From contig JAQMRL010000007.1 in the NCBI GenBank assembly GCA_035578175.1, positions 43,839,391 to 43,903,390 on the forward strand: 64,000 nt of DNA, written 5' to 3'. Source of the stretch: Catonia carolina. Its lineage: Eukaryota > Arthropoda > Insecta > Hemiptera > Achilidae. This document shows positions 1 to 14,300 of the stretch, piece by piece. A model generated the notes under the pieces. It was given only the letters and a program-made list of their open reading frames with translations. It searched no databases and was not told where the DNA came from. Within the stretch, counting starts at the first letter, position 1. Every line of letters starts with the position of its first letter. Position numbers and translations under genes: made by a program.

Positions 1-150
1 GAGCGGATAGAGTAGCTTCGAAATCCAATAAAAATAAATACTGTGGACATGTCCCCACACTGTAATTTTTTGTCATTTCGTTTTAGGGAGTAAATAAAGA
101 TCAATTTGACGGTCTCACTCTACGAGTTGATATAAACCTGATTAAGTTAG

Positions 151-327
151 GCCAGCCCGTTGGCGTAGTAGTTAGCGCAACTGGCATCTACGCCGGGGTC
201 CCGGGTTCAATTCTCGGTCAGGTCTGGCATTTTTTCATCACTCATCATCATGCTTCATCCTTCTCACCGTCTGCATTAGCAGCAATTGCCGAAAAGTCAG
301 ACGTTAAACCAAAAAAAAACCAAAAAA
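151..327 (+). repeat. tRNA-derived SINE, family A
   Basis: tRNA-like head with an A-box-like TGGCGTAGTAGTTAGCGC and a B-box GGTTCAATTC, followed by a unique body ending TCAGACGTTAAACC and an A-rich tail. The same structure recurs at 20492-20664 and, in pieces, elsewhere. Confidence 0.8.
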
Positions 328-738
328 ACTTAGTAAGTAAGTACTATTAGTTTGTTATTTTTTCTCAAGAAATAATGCAGAGCATTCTTTTTTTCTTTTC
401 TTTTTTGTTGTACGTCCGACGTTTTGCAATTTTTGCAGAACATTCTGTTTGAAACCATTTTTGTTAATAAACTGATTGATAGTGTTATTGGAGTAATGTT
501 TACAGTAACTGTATATCAAATTGTGATAGATTTAAAAGTATGGATTTGTTTCTATGACAAATTTTTCAGGTCGATATTAGTAGTCGCTTTGGAGAAGCTT
601 TACTTTTTTTACAAACATCCAAGGACATTTACCTACAGATAATGACAGATAAACATTGTCTATTTAAATAGGAGGAAAATATGAACTTAATATCTTGCTG
701 ACGACTGAGTTTTCATTTCATCTCTACAAATACAAATA

Positions 739-1673
739 TAGTAAAACCTCCACAAACGACCACCTCTCCTAAGCGTCTAACTTTATAACCGACCAGTCTT
801 TTTGGGAACCTAAATATTAACTATTCTTCCCCATAAAAATTGACCTCCGCTAAAGTACCACTCTTTAATCCCACCACGACCGGTAAAAACGAGCGAAAAC
901 GACCACTTTTATTTTATACATAGTTTAATAAGTAATTAAAGTCAGTAATCTAGTCATTAAAGGCAGATGGACTTATACGTATGCAATACTGACTAGTCAT
1001 GCACTAATTGATACTGCTACCTGGGGTATTGACAGGTTTATAAACTTGGCAACTAAGCTAAAAATGTCATTGTATTATGTACGGTTTTGATCCTTTCATT
1101 GCAAATGTACGTGATAAAACTTTTATTTTATACTTTTATTTTATTACCCTTACATACCATAATGACATATTTGCCTTTAACAGGTTATTGCATGTGTCAA
1201 TGGCCAAGAACAAATTCGGTTACTCATCCCCGCACACGACCCTCGACTTTCAAACTCTCTGTAGCCTTGAATTCGACTTACGTAGCAGGTAGTTTTTATT
1301 CCGGTTCCATTTTTATTTGTCTAGGCTGAAAAAATCTTTTGTTTTTCAAAAGTTTGTATTTTTGGTTATGAAATTCACTTATTAATTAAGTTTCAAAAAA
1401 TGTAGTAGATTACTGTTATGTACGATCTAAAAATAAAAACCAGTTACATCAGTTACAGTGTTAACTGGTAAGTAGTGATGTTCTTACTATTTATTTTTGT
1501 TAAAATTTCACGAAAAAAGTTTTGTTGGGGTAAATAATAATACACCAATCATAATAATGAAGTTTTTTAAAATTAGAATATTGTCCTGACCTCTACTTCT
1601 CCAAAAAGACCACCTCTCAAACCGACCACTTTTTGAGTTTACCGTACGTAGTCGTTTTGAGGAAGTTTTACTG
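739..1673. mobile_element. Decayed pogo/Tigger-like DNA element
   Basis: Left end TAGTAAAACCTCC... and right end ...GGAAGTTTTACTG are inverted repeats with scattered changes, each flanked by TA (737-738; 1674-1675). Interior is rich in degenerate CGACCACxTCT motifs. About 935 bp, no intact ORF. The CAGTnnAACyTC terminus is shared with 21021-21571 and 51003-51675. Confidence 0.55.
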
Positions 1674-1737
1674 TATGTCCAAACTGAATTGGTGCATCAC
1701 CTCCAATAGCTATACCAAGTAGAGCGTTCCTAAGACC

Positions 1738-1900
1738 TTAATTTTGTGTACGAAGATGTGAAGGTATATATGGCAGACGAGTTCAATTGTCCCGACATTC
1801 ACCAAGGAAAAGTAGTGGGAAAACTCGGTCTGAATAACATAACATAAATACAGAGTGATTTTTTTAGTCCTGATTTCCAATTTGTAATGCTTTTCAGACT
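1738..1900. repeat. 165-bp direct repeat, copy 1
   Basis: Nearly identical to 2443-2606 (from TTAATTTTGTGTACGAAG to TTTGTAATGCTTTTCA), about 705 bp apart and in the same orientation. The two copies bracket GH9 exon a. Confidence 0.85.
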
Positions 1901-2275
1901 GTTTACATATTTTATCCTTCTAATCGAGAAAAATAAATAAACATTTCACTCATTTTCTGCCTCGTTGTTAGTGAGTCATCTTCTACATGTAAGCGAGGGA
2001 CGAAGAGAGGTATGATCACAACTCTATAGCTACGCGCGCCAATTCAGACTGGATAAACTATACTCGGTAAACAAATGATAAATTAAGCGTAGAAACGTTC
2101 ACAGAGATATCAGTGAAGGTTTCACTGATGTTTTCCTTATTGAGCTATTATTAATGATCCGATATTATATTAATATTATAATAAAATACGTAAATGAATA
2201 TTACTATTATAAGTAGTTGTTTCCTAATACAAATTAATTCCATTTTTAAGTTTTTTCTATTTAATTATTTTGCAG

Positions 2276-2371
2276 CCGGTGATTTTGTAAAATTTGGATT
2301 CACAATGGCCAGTACTACAACGCTGCTTGCTTGGGGCTGTTATTCATACAAAGATGCTTATAAATCAGCAG
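2276..2371 (+). CDS. GH9 exon a (first visible)
   Basis: Acceptor ...TTTTGCAG precedes 2276; donor GTACGT begins at 2372. The first two bases finish an Ala codon split by the intron, so the DAGD motif is interrupted by it. It encodes [13 protein letters not shown]... to ...YKSAG and ends in phase 1. The preceding 2275 bases contain no match to the expected N-terminal GH9 blocks. Confidence 0.9.
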
Positions 2372-5300
2372 GTACGTTACGGCAACATATAAGTTTGATT
2401 TTCAAAAACAATTATTACTTTTATAAAAATAGAGTAAACAAGCCCTTAATTTTGTGTACGAAGATGTGAAGGTATATATGGCAGACGAGTTCAATTGTCC
2501 CGACATTCACCAAGGAAAACTAGGGGGAAAACTCGGTCTGAATAACATAACATAAAAATACAGAGTGATTTTTTTTAGTCCTGATTTCCAATTTGTAATG
2601 CTTTTCAACCCCCACCTTGATATCAGGAGGAGCGTACAATGTTTTAATCGCGTTTATTCAGGATTTAGGCTAATAAAAATAATAGTTGCATTTAAGGTAT
2701 GGAAATATTTTTCCCACTAATTTTCAGAATATATAATTGTTTTCATGATAGGCTCTCCCCTTAAAGTTATAAAAACAATTTCTAGTTCATCGTGATCTCA
2801 ACTTACCGCTAATCCAAAATTTGCCTTTTGATCTTAATCGATCTAATTGATTGATTAGCTCTGATTAATAAAATAAGCCCATTTTTAAAAATTTAAACTA
2901 ATATAACAAAATAAAACGGTCAGCTACTGTTTAAAAATCCATTTATCGTGTACTTAATACTGTTGAAAATATTTAATTTTCTCAGTCAATCTAAGAACGT
3001 CTTTTAAATAATCCACCAAGTTATTATAGATCCTGGCAGAAGCATACCAGGAAACTTTCTCGCGAAAAGTGCCGAACAATAGAAAATGAATTTTTATGTC
3101 CGGTAAAATGTACCCGTTTTTTTCTATGAATCATTCGAGAACGGTAGGAGACTCAGATTTGGAATTATTACGCCAAAAAAGTACACGAGTACAATTTTTT
3201 ACCCATAATTGTGTCAGCGGACCACTAGAAAAATAATTTATGATGGCTTCCTAATTAGTAGAAACCGTAAGAAAACCTGCAGTGTCCTGCGAAAAATTTT
3301 TAAACGATCCGTGTCGCGGGTAATGTTTCCTATCGGTTTTATAGGGATTTAATTCTTATGATCCCAAGGATATTATAACGAGTACATACCAGAGATTCTG
3401 CCCCTTTTTCAAGATGTATACAAGGTGTTTTGTTCAAAATTGTATCTTTCCACCTAATAATGTTATTTTAATAATATTTTCGTGATTTATTTTTTATTTT
3501 TTGAGTTCATTTCTTATTATGTAGTACATACTTTGTTCAATGTGTCTCTATAATTTCCTCATTGTTTTACAATCGAACAAAAAAACTGAAATTAAAAATA
3601 GACTAAAGCAACGAAATAGTAGGATATTTATTTCAAGAAACCTTGTACACGCCAAAAAAGAGGATTTAACTTAATTCTGAAGAAAACCATGTAGTTTATA
3701 TTTTCAGAGAAAAATCTTTGTACATAATCAACAAACTAATTTTGTTACAACTGGAGATGGTAGGCTGCTCATTGTTGCAACAAGACATTAGACTTCCTCT
3801 TCGTTGACAAAATAACGAACTTTTAACATAATCTACTAACATATTATGAAAGCTCATACTTTTTCGCTCCAACTGGTATAAAATAAACGCAAATATAATA
3901 ATGGAAAATAAAATGTTAAATTGCATTTTATCCGTCCGACGGATCGGACGCTGAGTCGCTAGGCGTAAACTATCCTAATCAGACACAGCTTTACGAGTAA
4001 AAGGGTAAAAATATGATCTTCCAATGGACCACATCGTACACGACCTCTTCTGAATCATCACTTGCCTGTGTGATAACCGACCACAATTACCTTGTTCTAC
4101 TGAAATACTTACAAAGGACGAATACAAATAGATATATAAACTTAAATGGATCGCTACTTAAACAAATAATATGAAAATAGCATAGTGGACCCGTGCGAAT
4201 AAATTCGCACAATGTTCTTGTGTTCCCGTATCATTAAATGATTTAAGTTAACGACTAACTTAACCGTTTTTAAAAGAACGGTGAGTAACGACTAAAGTAT
4301 AGTATCGTCCTGAAAATACGATTTTAAACAAAAATTTTAAAAAGAAGAACGTTAACATAATGTCTACCGACTGTGTGGTTTTGCGATGAGAAGAGAGATG
4401 CACATATCCTGTATGCTTATGGAATATGGCTATGGAGAGGGTAAATGTATGAGAACGGCATTACATCACGTTGTAAACGAAATAAATCTTTTCATTTCGT
4501 AAAAATATAACTCATAAATTAGCATGAATTTCAAATTTAGAACTTTTGGGCAAATCAGGAAAGAATACTCTTTAAAACCATGTAAACATTATAAAAATCC
4601 GTTCTGTAGAATTCTGTATTTAGGAGTTAATGGAATTCCCATTTAAAATACATTGGAAGCGATTTTGCGTTTTAAATATAATAGATGTATTAGATCATCA
4701 GATCTTCATTAATTGCAGGCTGTAGAATCTGTATTCTATTCATAACGCAACGCATTAAAAATGGAATTTGTAGTAGGCCTATTATTCTTACAGGTTACTA
4801 CAAATACCATTGTCATATAGCCACTTCGATTCTGCGTTTTTTTTAAAGACTTTCTTTTTTTTGTATTTAGGAGAATGGAAAAATGCCCTCAGTGCACTAA
4901 AATGGGCAACAGATTACTTCATAAAATGTCATGTCAGTCCAAACGAGTTTTATGGACAAGTCGGCGATTTTACTCTTGACCACACATTCTGGGGTCGACC
5001 AGAAGACTTGAACATGTCGAGGCCTGCATACAAGATTGACGCTCAGCACCCAGGTGAATATAATTATTGTTAGTAAGTAGTAGTAGTAGCAACAGCAGTA
5101 GTAGTAGTAGTTGTAGCAGCAGCAGTACCAGCAGTCTTCTGTCCAAATGCAGAAAACGTTTTTTAACATGTTTAGTTCTGTATCTAAGAAGTATAGGAAG
5201 TGAACTCCATTTTTGTAATTTTTCAAAAGAATCAAAAACATGAAGTTTTTTTTTTTTAAATTTTTGAAGGTGTTACAATGTTTTTTTAAATTTGTACCAA

Positions 5301-8300
5301 ATATAGCCTGTGATACAGAGATTTAAATGACTAAACAACTTTCTTAACGTCTACACCTCTCTGACCACCCACACTGTTAATCAAACGAAATGCAAACTTT
5401 GACAAAACATATTGTGCTAACTCTATTCTGATAAAGAAACAGCTGTTTATTTACAATGTTTAAAAAAAATCACAGAATTCAAGCAAATTCTGAGGCCTGT
5501 CAGTAAGATAATAAAATCAAAATAATTCAAAATAAAATTACTTATTGTCAATAATGGGTATAGGCCTACATTCAATTAGAGTCAAAAATAGGAGTGATTT
5601 TAAAAATCTTCCACATCACATACGAAAGTGGAGTTAATGTGCTTACTGAAATTTAAAAAAAATGGAAGCAAGTCAGATAAGAGTTAATATTGTAAACCAT
5701 TAGATAGAGCATTTCTTGCTGATTTCGAAACTTAATTATGCTAAAATTGGAGTTAACACCCTTTATCTCTAGGGCACAGAGTTATATGTGAATGTTCAAG
5801 CAATAAAAAAATATTTCATGGAGATGAAATGCTTCTGAAGTAGCTACTCAATCAAAGCAAAGACATAACTCTTTGACTAGCCAAAGAATATCTGGCCAAT
5901 AGTTATTTCACAAAAGTGAAATAAATTGTATTTGTGTGTATATGATTAATCCTAGAATAGAAAGTTCTATTCCAAAAATGTCGAGTTCAGCCTAGTTCAC
6001 AACTCTCATCCAAAATTAGGGTACTTTACTGCCAACAGAAATCATTAAATTAATAATTGCTCAGAAATAGCTCTTGTGATTTGGTTAAACATCCCTTAAT
6101 ATTATCTTTTGAAGTCAATAAGTTGCCAAAGAAGTAGCCTATGTACCTAATAACAGTTTACCATCGTTTAATGTTATCTCATATCCAGTATGCCATATTA
6201 ATAAAAATCAAAACATAATCAAAAACATAAAGTTTTTCCTTTTTAAAAAATTTCTAACATCCCTTAATATTATCTTTTGAAGTCAATAAGTTGCCAAAGA
6301 AGTAGCCTATGTACCTAATAACAGTTTACCATCGTTTAATTTTATCTCATATCCAGTATGCCATGTATAAGTAAAAATCAAAACATAATCAAAATAATGA
6401 AAACATGTTATGGAACATGAAGAGTTATGTCTTTGTTTTGACTGGGTAGCTACTTCAGAAGCATTTCATCTCCATGAAAACATGTATGGGTAATTCATCA
6501 CAGAGTAACACAGAAAGAGTTTTTAAAATTCAGAAAAATTACGAGTATGGTGGGAGTCAACCACTTAACCTCATGCAGACCATTATTTAAGGAGCACTAA
6601 TTACTTAAAGTTACTTCTTTCTACATCTTTGAAGTGATAATGTATGTAAAGCAAAATATATTTTTACAGAATGTCCACAACCCCATTGTTCCCTACAGTG
6701 TACATTAATTCTTTTCTAAATAGCTTTATTTGTAAACTATACAAACTTCTAAATTAATGCTGAGACAACTTTGTATTATTTTATAAAAATGGTTAGATGA
6801 CAAGCTTATTGAAGTAAGCAAGTAATTAGTGGTAATAAATGAATTGGTAAGTAATGAATGAACATGTTCAAATTTAGACATCAGTTTTATCTTGACATTT
6901 CCTATACTCCCTTCAGATGTCTCCTGGATGGAGTATTATAAAAAATTTCTGGGAAAAATGTGTTGATGAGATGTTTCTCAAAATCATTTTTCAAAGTTCA
7001 AAGTTTTTTAAGTGTCATAAAAACATGAGAATATAAATAATAACAAATTAAAGTGCTACGAGTTTTTAAACATTTTTGTATGAGGTTTTGTTCAGCTGCA
7101 TTCAACGTAACTGAATGAATTGATTCGTGCAGTTTAGAGAAGTTCCACATTAGAAAAACTGTGATTGCTAAAATAATCAGTTATACTCATAGTTTTAATT
7201 ATACTTACTGCATAGTTTTGTATTAAGTACAGCTTTTATCTGAATATCAACAACAAAATTAGTTTTAATCAGATATCCACAAGGAGATCTGATATCTGAA
7301 TAACTCATTACAAAATGTTTAATCTTGATGTATAATAAAGAAGATTTTACATATTGATAGCTGCTATAACTGTTCAACTTTTAAACATTATGTTAAACTT
7401 TTTGTGTTTTTACGTTTTGTTAGGGTCTGACTTGGCTGGTGAAACAGCTGCTGCTTTTGCGGCAGTCTCAATGGTATTTCAATATCATGATCCTGAGTAT
7501 TCTGCATTGTGTTTAAAACATGCGAAGGAATTATACAGTTTTGCTAGCAGATACAGAGGACTCTACCATGAAGCTATAAAAGGAGCAGCCCAGTATTATG
7601 AGTGTGTATTTTTATTTAGTAAATGTAATATAGTTTGTGGTTATAATGCATGTCCATATAAATCATTTTTATAAGTCAATCTCAACACACACCCCAAATT
7701 TTTATTGGCTACAATAATCTGTAATGTGGACCCAATTGTATTTTTTACTTAAGTTGATAAGAATCCATCAGAATCAGATTTATGTTTACTTAATGTAACT
7801 AGGGTACTGCACCCTTTTCTACTTACCAACCCTTGACCTTTGACCACTATGCATCTTCACCCTTTTCTACTTACCAACCCTTGACCTTTGACCACTATGC
7901 ATCTTCCAATAAGATACCACAGTATCTCACTGGGAATCAGACCTGATTGGGTTCGATTCCCGGTCAGGTGTGGCATTTTTTTCATCTGTAAATCACCACA
8001 TATCATTACCTACACACAAGCCCAAGGCTTATGTAGCCATCATCACTCAATAAAAAAATTTTTAAAAAAATAAAAAATTTAGAAATTAATGTTCATACTA
8101 ATAAGTTTTCAAAGTTCTCCAATCATGATTGCACTCTTCATTAAACTTTGATGAAGGTATAGTGATATCTCACAGTGCCTTCAGCAAACTTCAGAAGTGT
8201 ACTTCAAATTGAATGACCATCTTCATCTAATTGAAAAGTTTAGTTAAAAGTGCATTCAAGATTGAAGAGCTTTGAAAAACTTATTAGTATGACCATTAAT

Positions 8301-11300
8301 TTCTATAGTTTTAATGTGTAATGATAACAGATATGGAAATCAGCAAAGAAGCAAGGATTTTCAGTAGTTACAATACCCACAAATTGCATCTCAGGGACTC
8401 ACATTACCTGTGCATCAATGTCCACAGATATCAACAGAGGGGTGTGCTACAGTAGACAAAATGATTTTGATTTTAATGTTATAGAAAAATTAATTCATGA
8501 AGCATAGCAGGATGGACATTGTAAGTAAAGTGATGAAATTGACTGCAGTATATGCTGTTATAAATAAGTTGGTTGGTAAAGTACACATGAGTAAACAAGC
8601 AAAGAGATGTTTGACAGCCTGTGTGGCTTATTCATTTGTTCACCACTTGCTTACTTAAGAGTGAGTTTAATGGTAGGTGTTACATGAGCAGCTCTAGGGG
8701 GTGGTTTAGCTTTGCCACTCCCTTGTGAGAGCCCCCTAGAGGTATGAGGAGCACTTAACTTCTAGTCAAAGATAGATTGCTTTTTTCTTTTTTTTGCATC
8801 GAGGAGACTCCAGGAGGAGTATAGGATATGTCAGTTATAACACCTGGTCAGTTGTATAAGGGGGCGTATGGTAAATTTTATTCTTACATGCTGTGACATA
8901 AAGATGTTATTCAAGGTGCTCAATATCTATTAGTGTTAGTTTTTGCAGTGACTTTGGGAACAAAATAAAGTTTTGGTTGTTTTTACAGTAAGTTTTTTAG
9001 TTTTCAAAAATTATTCAAAAGCTTAAAAAACAACATTGCTGTAGCAAATATATGTTTCATTTTGTTTCTAGTCATGTTTATGGACTATCTTTCATTGTGT
9101 TCAATGAAAAGCCAGATATACAATAAATAAATATTTAAGTTTAAACCGTTTTGAACTAGTCCACAGCTTTACCCTTTATAGGTCTTTGGTAAGTATACTT
9201 AGCACTGGCAATAAGGTTCAGTTAATTTAAGAATAAGCTATGCAGTTGAACCTTTTTGAAATTTTATGGTGTTATAGATATTCTCTGATAAGTGCTATCC
9301 ACAATATAGAAATTAGCACCGACCATTTGCGTCATGAGTTGCATGAATGTGGTAAGGATTCATACCAGTGTATGCTACCATTTTGTTTTGTTGTTACTTT
9401 TGTACAGTGCTTAGAAATCAAGTTTTTTTTCGGGAAAGCAAACATTCTTGCTAATATAAAGTTAAGATAAGTTATTTTACCCATTTTCTGTTATATAGTA
9501 CTACTACAAGTTGTTTTAATAAGCATTCTTACCACTGAACATTATGTGATGACCATTTCAATAAACGTTTCTTGGTAAGTATACTTACCAGGGCTTAACA
9601 TAAAAAAAAGAAATATCTGACTGTTGTGGCACTATAAATACATTATTCAAGTTCCTGTAAAGCAATATTTAATATTTTACAACTCATATATTTTTCCCCG
9701 TAGAACTGCCCTTAAAAGGGTTAAACATTTCTGTATGAAAACGTTTTCTTATTCATGCTCTTTAGAATGATAGAATGATTCCCCTTTTGCATTTAAATTT
9801 TGTCTTATTTGAAGAGATTGATAGTTTTTATCCTGGGTGTTGTAAATTAAATATTCATTTAAAGACATAATTCTATGTGATAAAAAGTTGTATACTTTAT
9901 TCACATTATGTAACTCATATTTATTACAGCATTGTATTTTTGCTAGATACATGATGTCATGGAACAAATAATTCAATTATTACCCAAGTCTTGTGATTTG
10001 GTATTAAATTATGTGTGTTTCCATAGGTCTACAGACTACGGCGATGAGTTGACATGGGCTGCCGCATGGTTGTATAAAGCGACCAATGAATCACTTTACC
10101 TTGATGACGCAGAACATCACTATATGAAATTTAGACTGAAAGAACGACCAAATGAATTTTTTTATAACAAGAAAATAGCAGGTGTACAGGTATTATTAAT
10201 TCACTTTTGTTTATTTTTAATTGTTTTTTATATTCTTACTACAGAAAATAATTATTCAAACTAACTGGACAGCACACTAAGGTTACTTTCCTCATTCACA
10301 TGTAATCAATAGTCAGTCTAAAGTAAATCAGTTTAATGAGATCAGAAGCTTCTATCTGTGTATTTATTGAATATTGTAGAGGTGGTGTGAAATAGAATTT
10401 ACGATATAGAAGTTATTTATACATTGATATGGCTACATGTTCACCATAGGAACATTAAGCGTTAGGCCACAGCCAGACAGCAAGCAGATTAGAGTAGTAA
10501 GCAAGTTGTAGCAGCATTGAGCGTGTAAGCAGGTTGGAATAAACTAATGTTAAATAATAGGCATGGCCACACCATTAACAGGATCTGTTGTACTGGTCTA
10601 CTGCTTATCGCTCTGATCTGCTCAAAAACAAACTTGTTTGTTTTTACCAGCTTACAAGCTCATATCTCAGTTCAGTTTCCGTTCTGTTATTGGAACATTT
10701 ATTTTTCTATCATGAATTTCGACACTCAATCACTAATATCGGCTGTTTAATATAAACGTGCTATTTTGTAGGATATGTCGGATAAGCATTTCAAGAACAG
10801 AAAATTATGAACTGCTGTATGGAATAAAATCTGTAAAGAATTACAAACCAGCGACTGTATATAATAACAAAAAACTGAAATAACTAAAAAATAATTCAAT
10901 AACTTTTACTACGTTTTTAAAAATAGTAAAGTCTGTAAAAATAATATAAAAAATTCATTAACATAGGGGATCTTTCACTTAAAAGTAGTAACTTTACAAA
11001 TGGAGACAAAACAGGAAGCATGACTGAATCAAATGACACACTGATGAAAAGTGTCTTAGCTGACTGCTTTATATATGGCCATGGTACCAGCTCAGCTCAA
11101 TGCTGCTCCACTGCTTGAACCTGTTTGAACTGCTAGCCTGCTCTAACCTGCTTGCTGTCTGGTCGTGGCCTTAAAGTATTACTATCAATAATTGGAACTC
11201 GGAATTGAGGTCAAGAGAAATTAAAGATTTCAAGAAAAGATCCTATGCCAGATAATGTACTTCATAGACAGTGCCGCTCACAGGTAATGGATGATAGTGG

Positions 11301-14300
11301 TTCTGAAGACCGTAAAAGTTTCTACAATCTTGAAAGTGGAAGATAAAGAAATTGTAGCTTTATCTTCTGTTTAAAAACGTTTGGATGTGAAAAGATTTTG
11401 TCCGGGAACCAAAATAGACAGGTACATTGTGTCATCACAGAAAATCAGTTTTTATAATGCTTTTCAGGGTTGATGAGTTCACGATTGATGAGTTTCACGG
11501 TTGATGAGTTTCACGGTCGGCTGTTCTATCCCTTTAGACCAATCAGAATGTTTGCCAGCATTATCAGATTGTACGAATGTTTCAGCCTGACAAACATTAC
11601 GCATGCATGTGTGTAAGACCCGCAGTAGTTCACTCATGTCTTTCATCTCGTACTGAACACATCGGTTTATAGAGCGCGTTAACATGCAATATTTGATAAT
11701 ATAATCAGCTGGTTATATTTTCATAGGTTATAATTGTTATTGATAAACCAAAAAAATAGCTGACGAAATATATAACAGAGCTACGAGAGCAAGTATTGGC
11801 AACGTTGCTGGCAAGTCATTAACTAGCTATGAAGTGGGTAGGGGACAATGCATACGTTCAGAGCTCATCAGCTTTGAAAAATAGTATAGTTCTTATAACT
11901 TGTTTGATATCAATTGAACTAATTTATTTTGCAGGTTCTACTGGCACAGCTCACACAAAAGCAAGATTATATTGTTGCCGCTCAGTCATTTTGTGATTTC
12001 ACCGTAGAAAATCAGAAGCGAACACCTAAAGGACTGGTTTACATAGATAAATTTGGTACTTTATGTCACGCTTCAAATGTAGCCTTTGTTTGTTTACAGG
12101 TAACTCTAGACATACTTATAAATAAGTTTTATAGGATCAAAACAATCTCAATTTTGTGATTAAGTTTAGTTATCACAGGTGTTTTAAATTATTTTTCTCA
12201 ATCTTTCTAGTCATGTAATTTGTACAACTTAATCGGTTGGTAATAACATATTTATTACTATTTTTGGACGGTACAAATAAATTCTACTTGGTAAAATTTA
12301 TAAGATGACTGTTTTTTACAGTTTTCCAAAAAATTTTAAAACTGGATGTCTGTTTTGATCCTGTACAACTAAAATTAGCCTTACTTGTACACTTGTATTA
12401 CCAGTAACTGGAAAGTAAACTTATTTTACTAGTGCTTTTATAATATTCAAATAATCGTGCACTTTTTTAAATACAACATTTGCACTATCACATTGTGTGA
12501 TGGTCTTACCTTTTTATTAAAGTTAAATGTTTTTAAAATATGTTGCTGTTCTGAGTCAACTTCAAACCTGAGGCTACTGGAAACTGTTCACATAGTCCAA
12601 CACCAGACCATTGAGATATTATTTTAATCAGTGTTGTAGTCTCCATGAATATAGCTCATCAAACATATTATTTCCAAATTTGTTTCCATCTGATTCTGTG
12701 TTGTCTATTGAGACTGCCATGCCAAATCAATGGTGACAAGTCAATAAAAGATTTTTTTTTGAAAAAGAGAATTATTAACTGGAGAACATTTAATGTTCTC
12801 CAGTTTAGAATCCCAAAAAAGAGAATTTAAAAAAAAGATATTTAATGTTGATTTTAACAATTTAGCATAATGGAGCTATTCTTTTAATGTCATGCAGTAT
12901 CTACTGATTATTTATTATGGAGTAAAGTTCAACCTATGTTCAATCATGCGGAAATAATGTAAAATAAAACATAACCTAATTTTAATCATGTGTGAAAGAT
13001 GCTAAATTAACCCCTGTTCAACTTTAAAATAGAGAATCATTTTTCAATTGATGCTAAACTACGAGGGTAGGCTGATAAGTAATGCACACATGCTTGTAGA
13101 AGACAACTAAATAAACTTCAGTAGCGCGCCTGGTGGCATGTGGAAGTACTATTTCTCCTCTACAAGCCTGCGCAGTTTGAAGGCGTTGCTTTCATTCAGT
13201 TTGTTTTGAGTAGTGGAAGTATGGCGTCGTGTTCTGGTGCTATGTCAATGAGAATTAAACAACGCGCTGTTATCGAATTTTTAACTGCTGAGAAAGTGAA
13301 TCCTAGTGAGATTTATCGTCGTTTAAAGGCTGTTTATTGTGACGATACTGTTGATAGGTCTACTGTGAATCGTTGGGTAATAAAATTTCGTGATTGCCAA
13401 CCTGGAAAAGCCTTAATTGTTGACAAAACACGCAGTGGACGACCAATCACTGCCTCAGACGATAATCGTCGCAAACTCATCGATGATTTGATTCAAAATG
13501 ACCGGCGAATCACTCAACAGCGTATCGCAAACCAAATTGGAATATCTAAGGAACGTGTTGGCTTCATTATTGAACAATTGGGATACCGTAAAATCTGTGC
13601 ACGATGGGTACCACGCCGTCTGACAGACGAGAATAAACAGCGTCGATTGGAATGCTGTGAACAACTTTTGAAGCGCTACCGTGACGAAGGAGACGACTTT
13701 CTTTTGAATATTGTGACGGGGGACGAGTCATGGGTTCATCATTACGATCCCGAAGAAAAAAGGCAGAGCGCTGAATATCGTCATCCACATTCTCCTGTTG
13801 TGAAAAAGTTCAAAACACAACCGTCCGCAAAAAAAATTCTTTTGACTGTGTTTTGGGATGCTCGCCGAGTTTATGTGACTGATTATCTGGAACGAGGGGC
13901 AACGGTAAATTCTGCTCAGTATATACAGACTCTGAAACACCTCCGACGTCGAGTTTGTCGTGTTAGAGGCAACCTGGCGCCAATAATTTTGCAACACGAC
14001 AATGCTCGTCCACACACTTCGCGTGCAACTGGAGAGGCTCTGAGAAACCTGAAGTTTCAACCAATTTTACACCCTCCGTATTCTCCCGACCTTGCGCCTT
14101 GCGATTTTTATTTTTTTCCTCTACTGAAGAGAGACCTTAAGGGTAATCATTACAGCTCGGACAATGAGGTGAAGGCAGCTATTGCGTCCTGGGTTCGAGG
14201 AAAGTCGGAAGAATTTTTCAGTGACGGAATGAAAAAACTTGTTAAACGTTGGGAGAAATGTGTAATGCTTAACGGTGACTATATTGAAAAATAAATAGAT

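Noticed and set aside
4897..5241. 114-residue ORF on the - strand rich in Tyr and Cys
   Set aside because: It is antisense to cellulase exon b and reads through the triplet microsatellite.
7811..7906. CRISPR-like repeat
   Set aside because: Only two directly abutting identical units with no spacers, in an insect intron; a simple tandem duplication.
9574..9592. Palindrome TGGTAAGTATACTTACCA as an operator or element end
   Set aside because: Short AT-rich palindrome without a matching partner or duplication; a similar text at 9187 does not define a boundary.
13455..14060. Antisense ORFs inside the mariner
   Set aside because: Shadows of the transposase frame with no recognisable domains.
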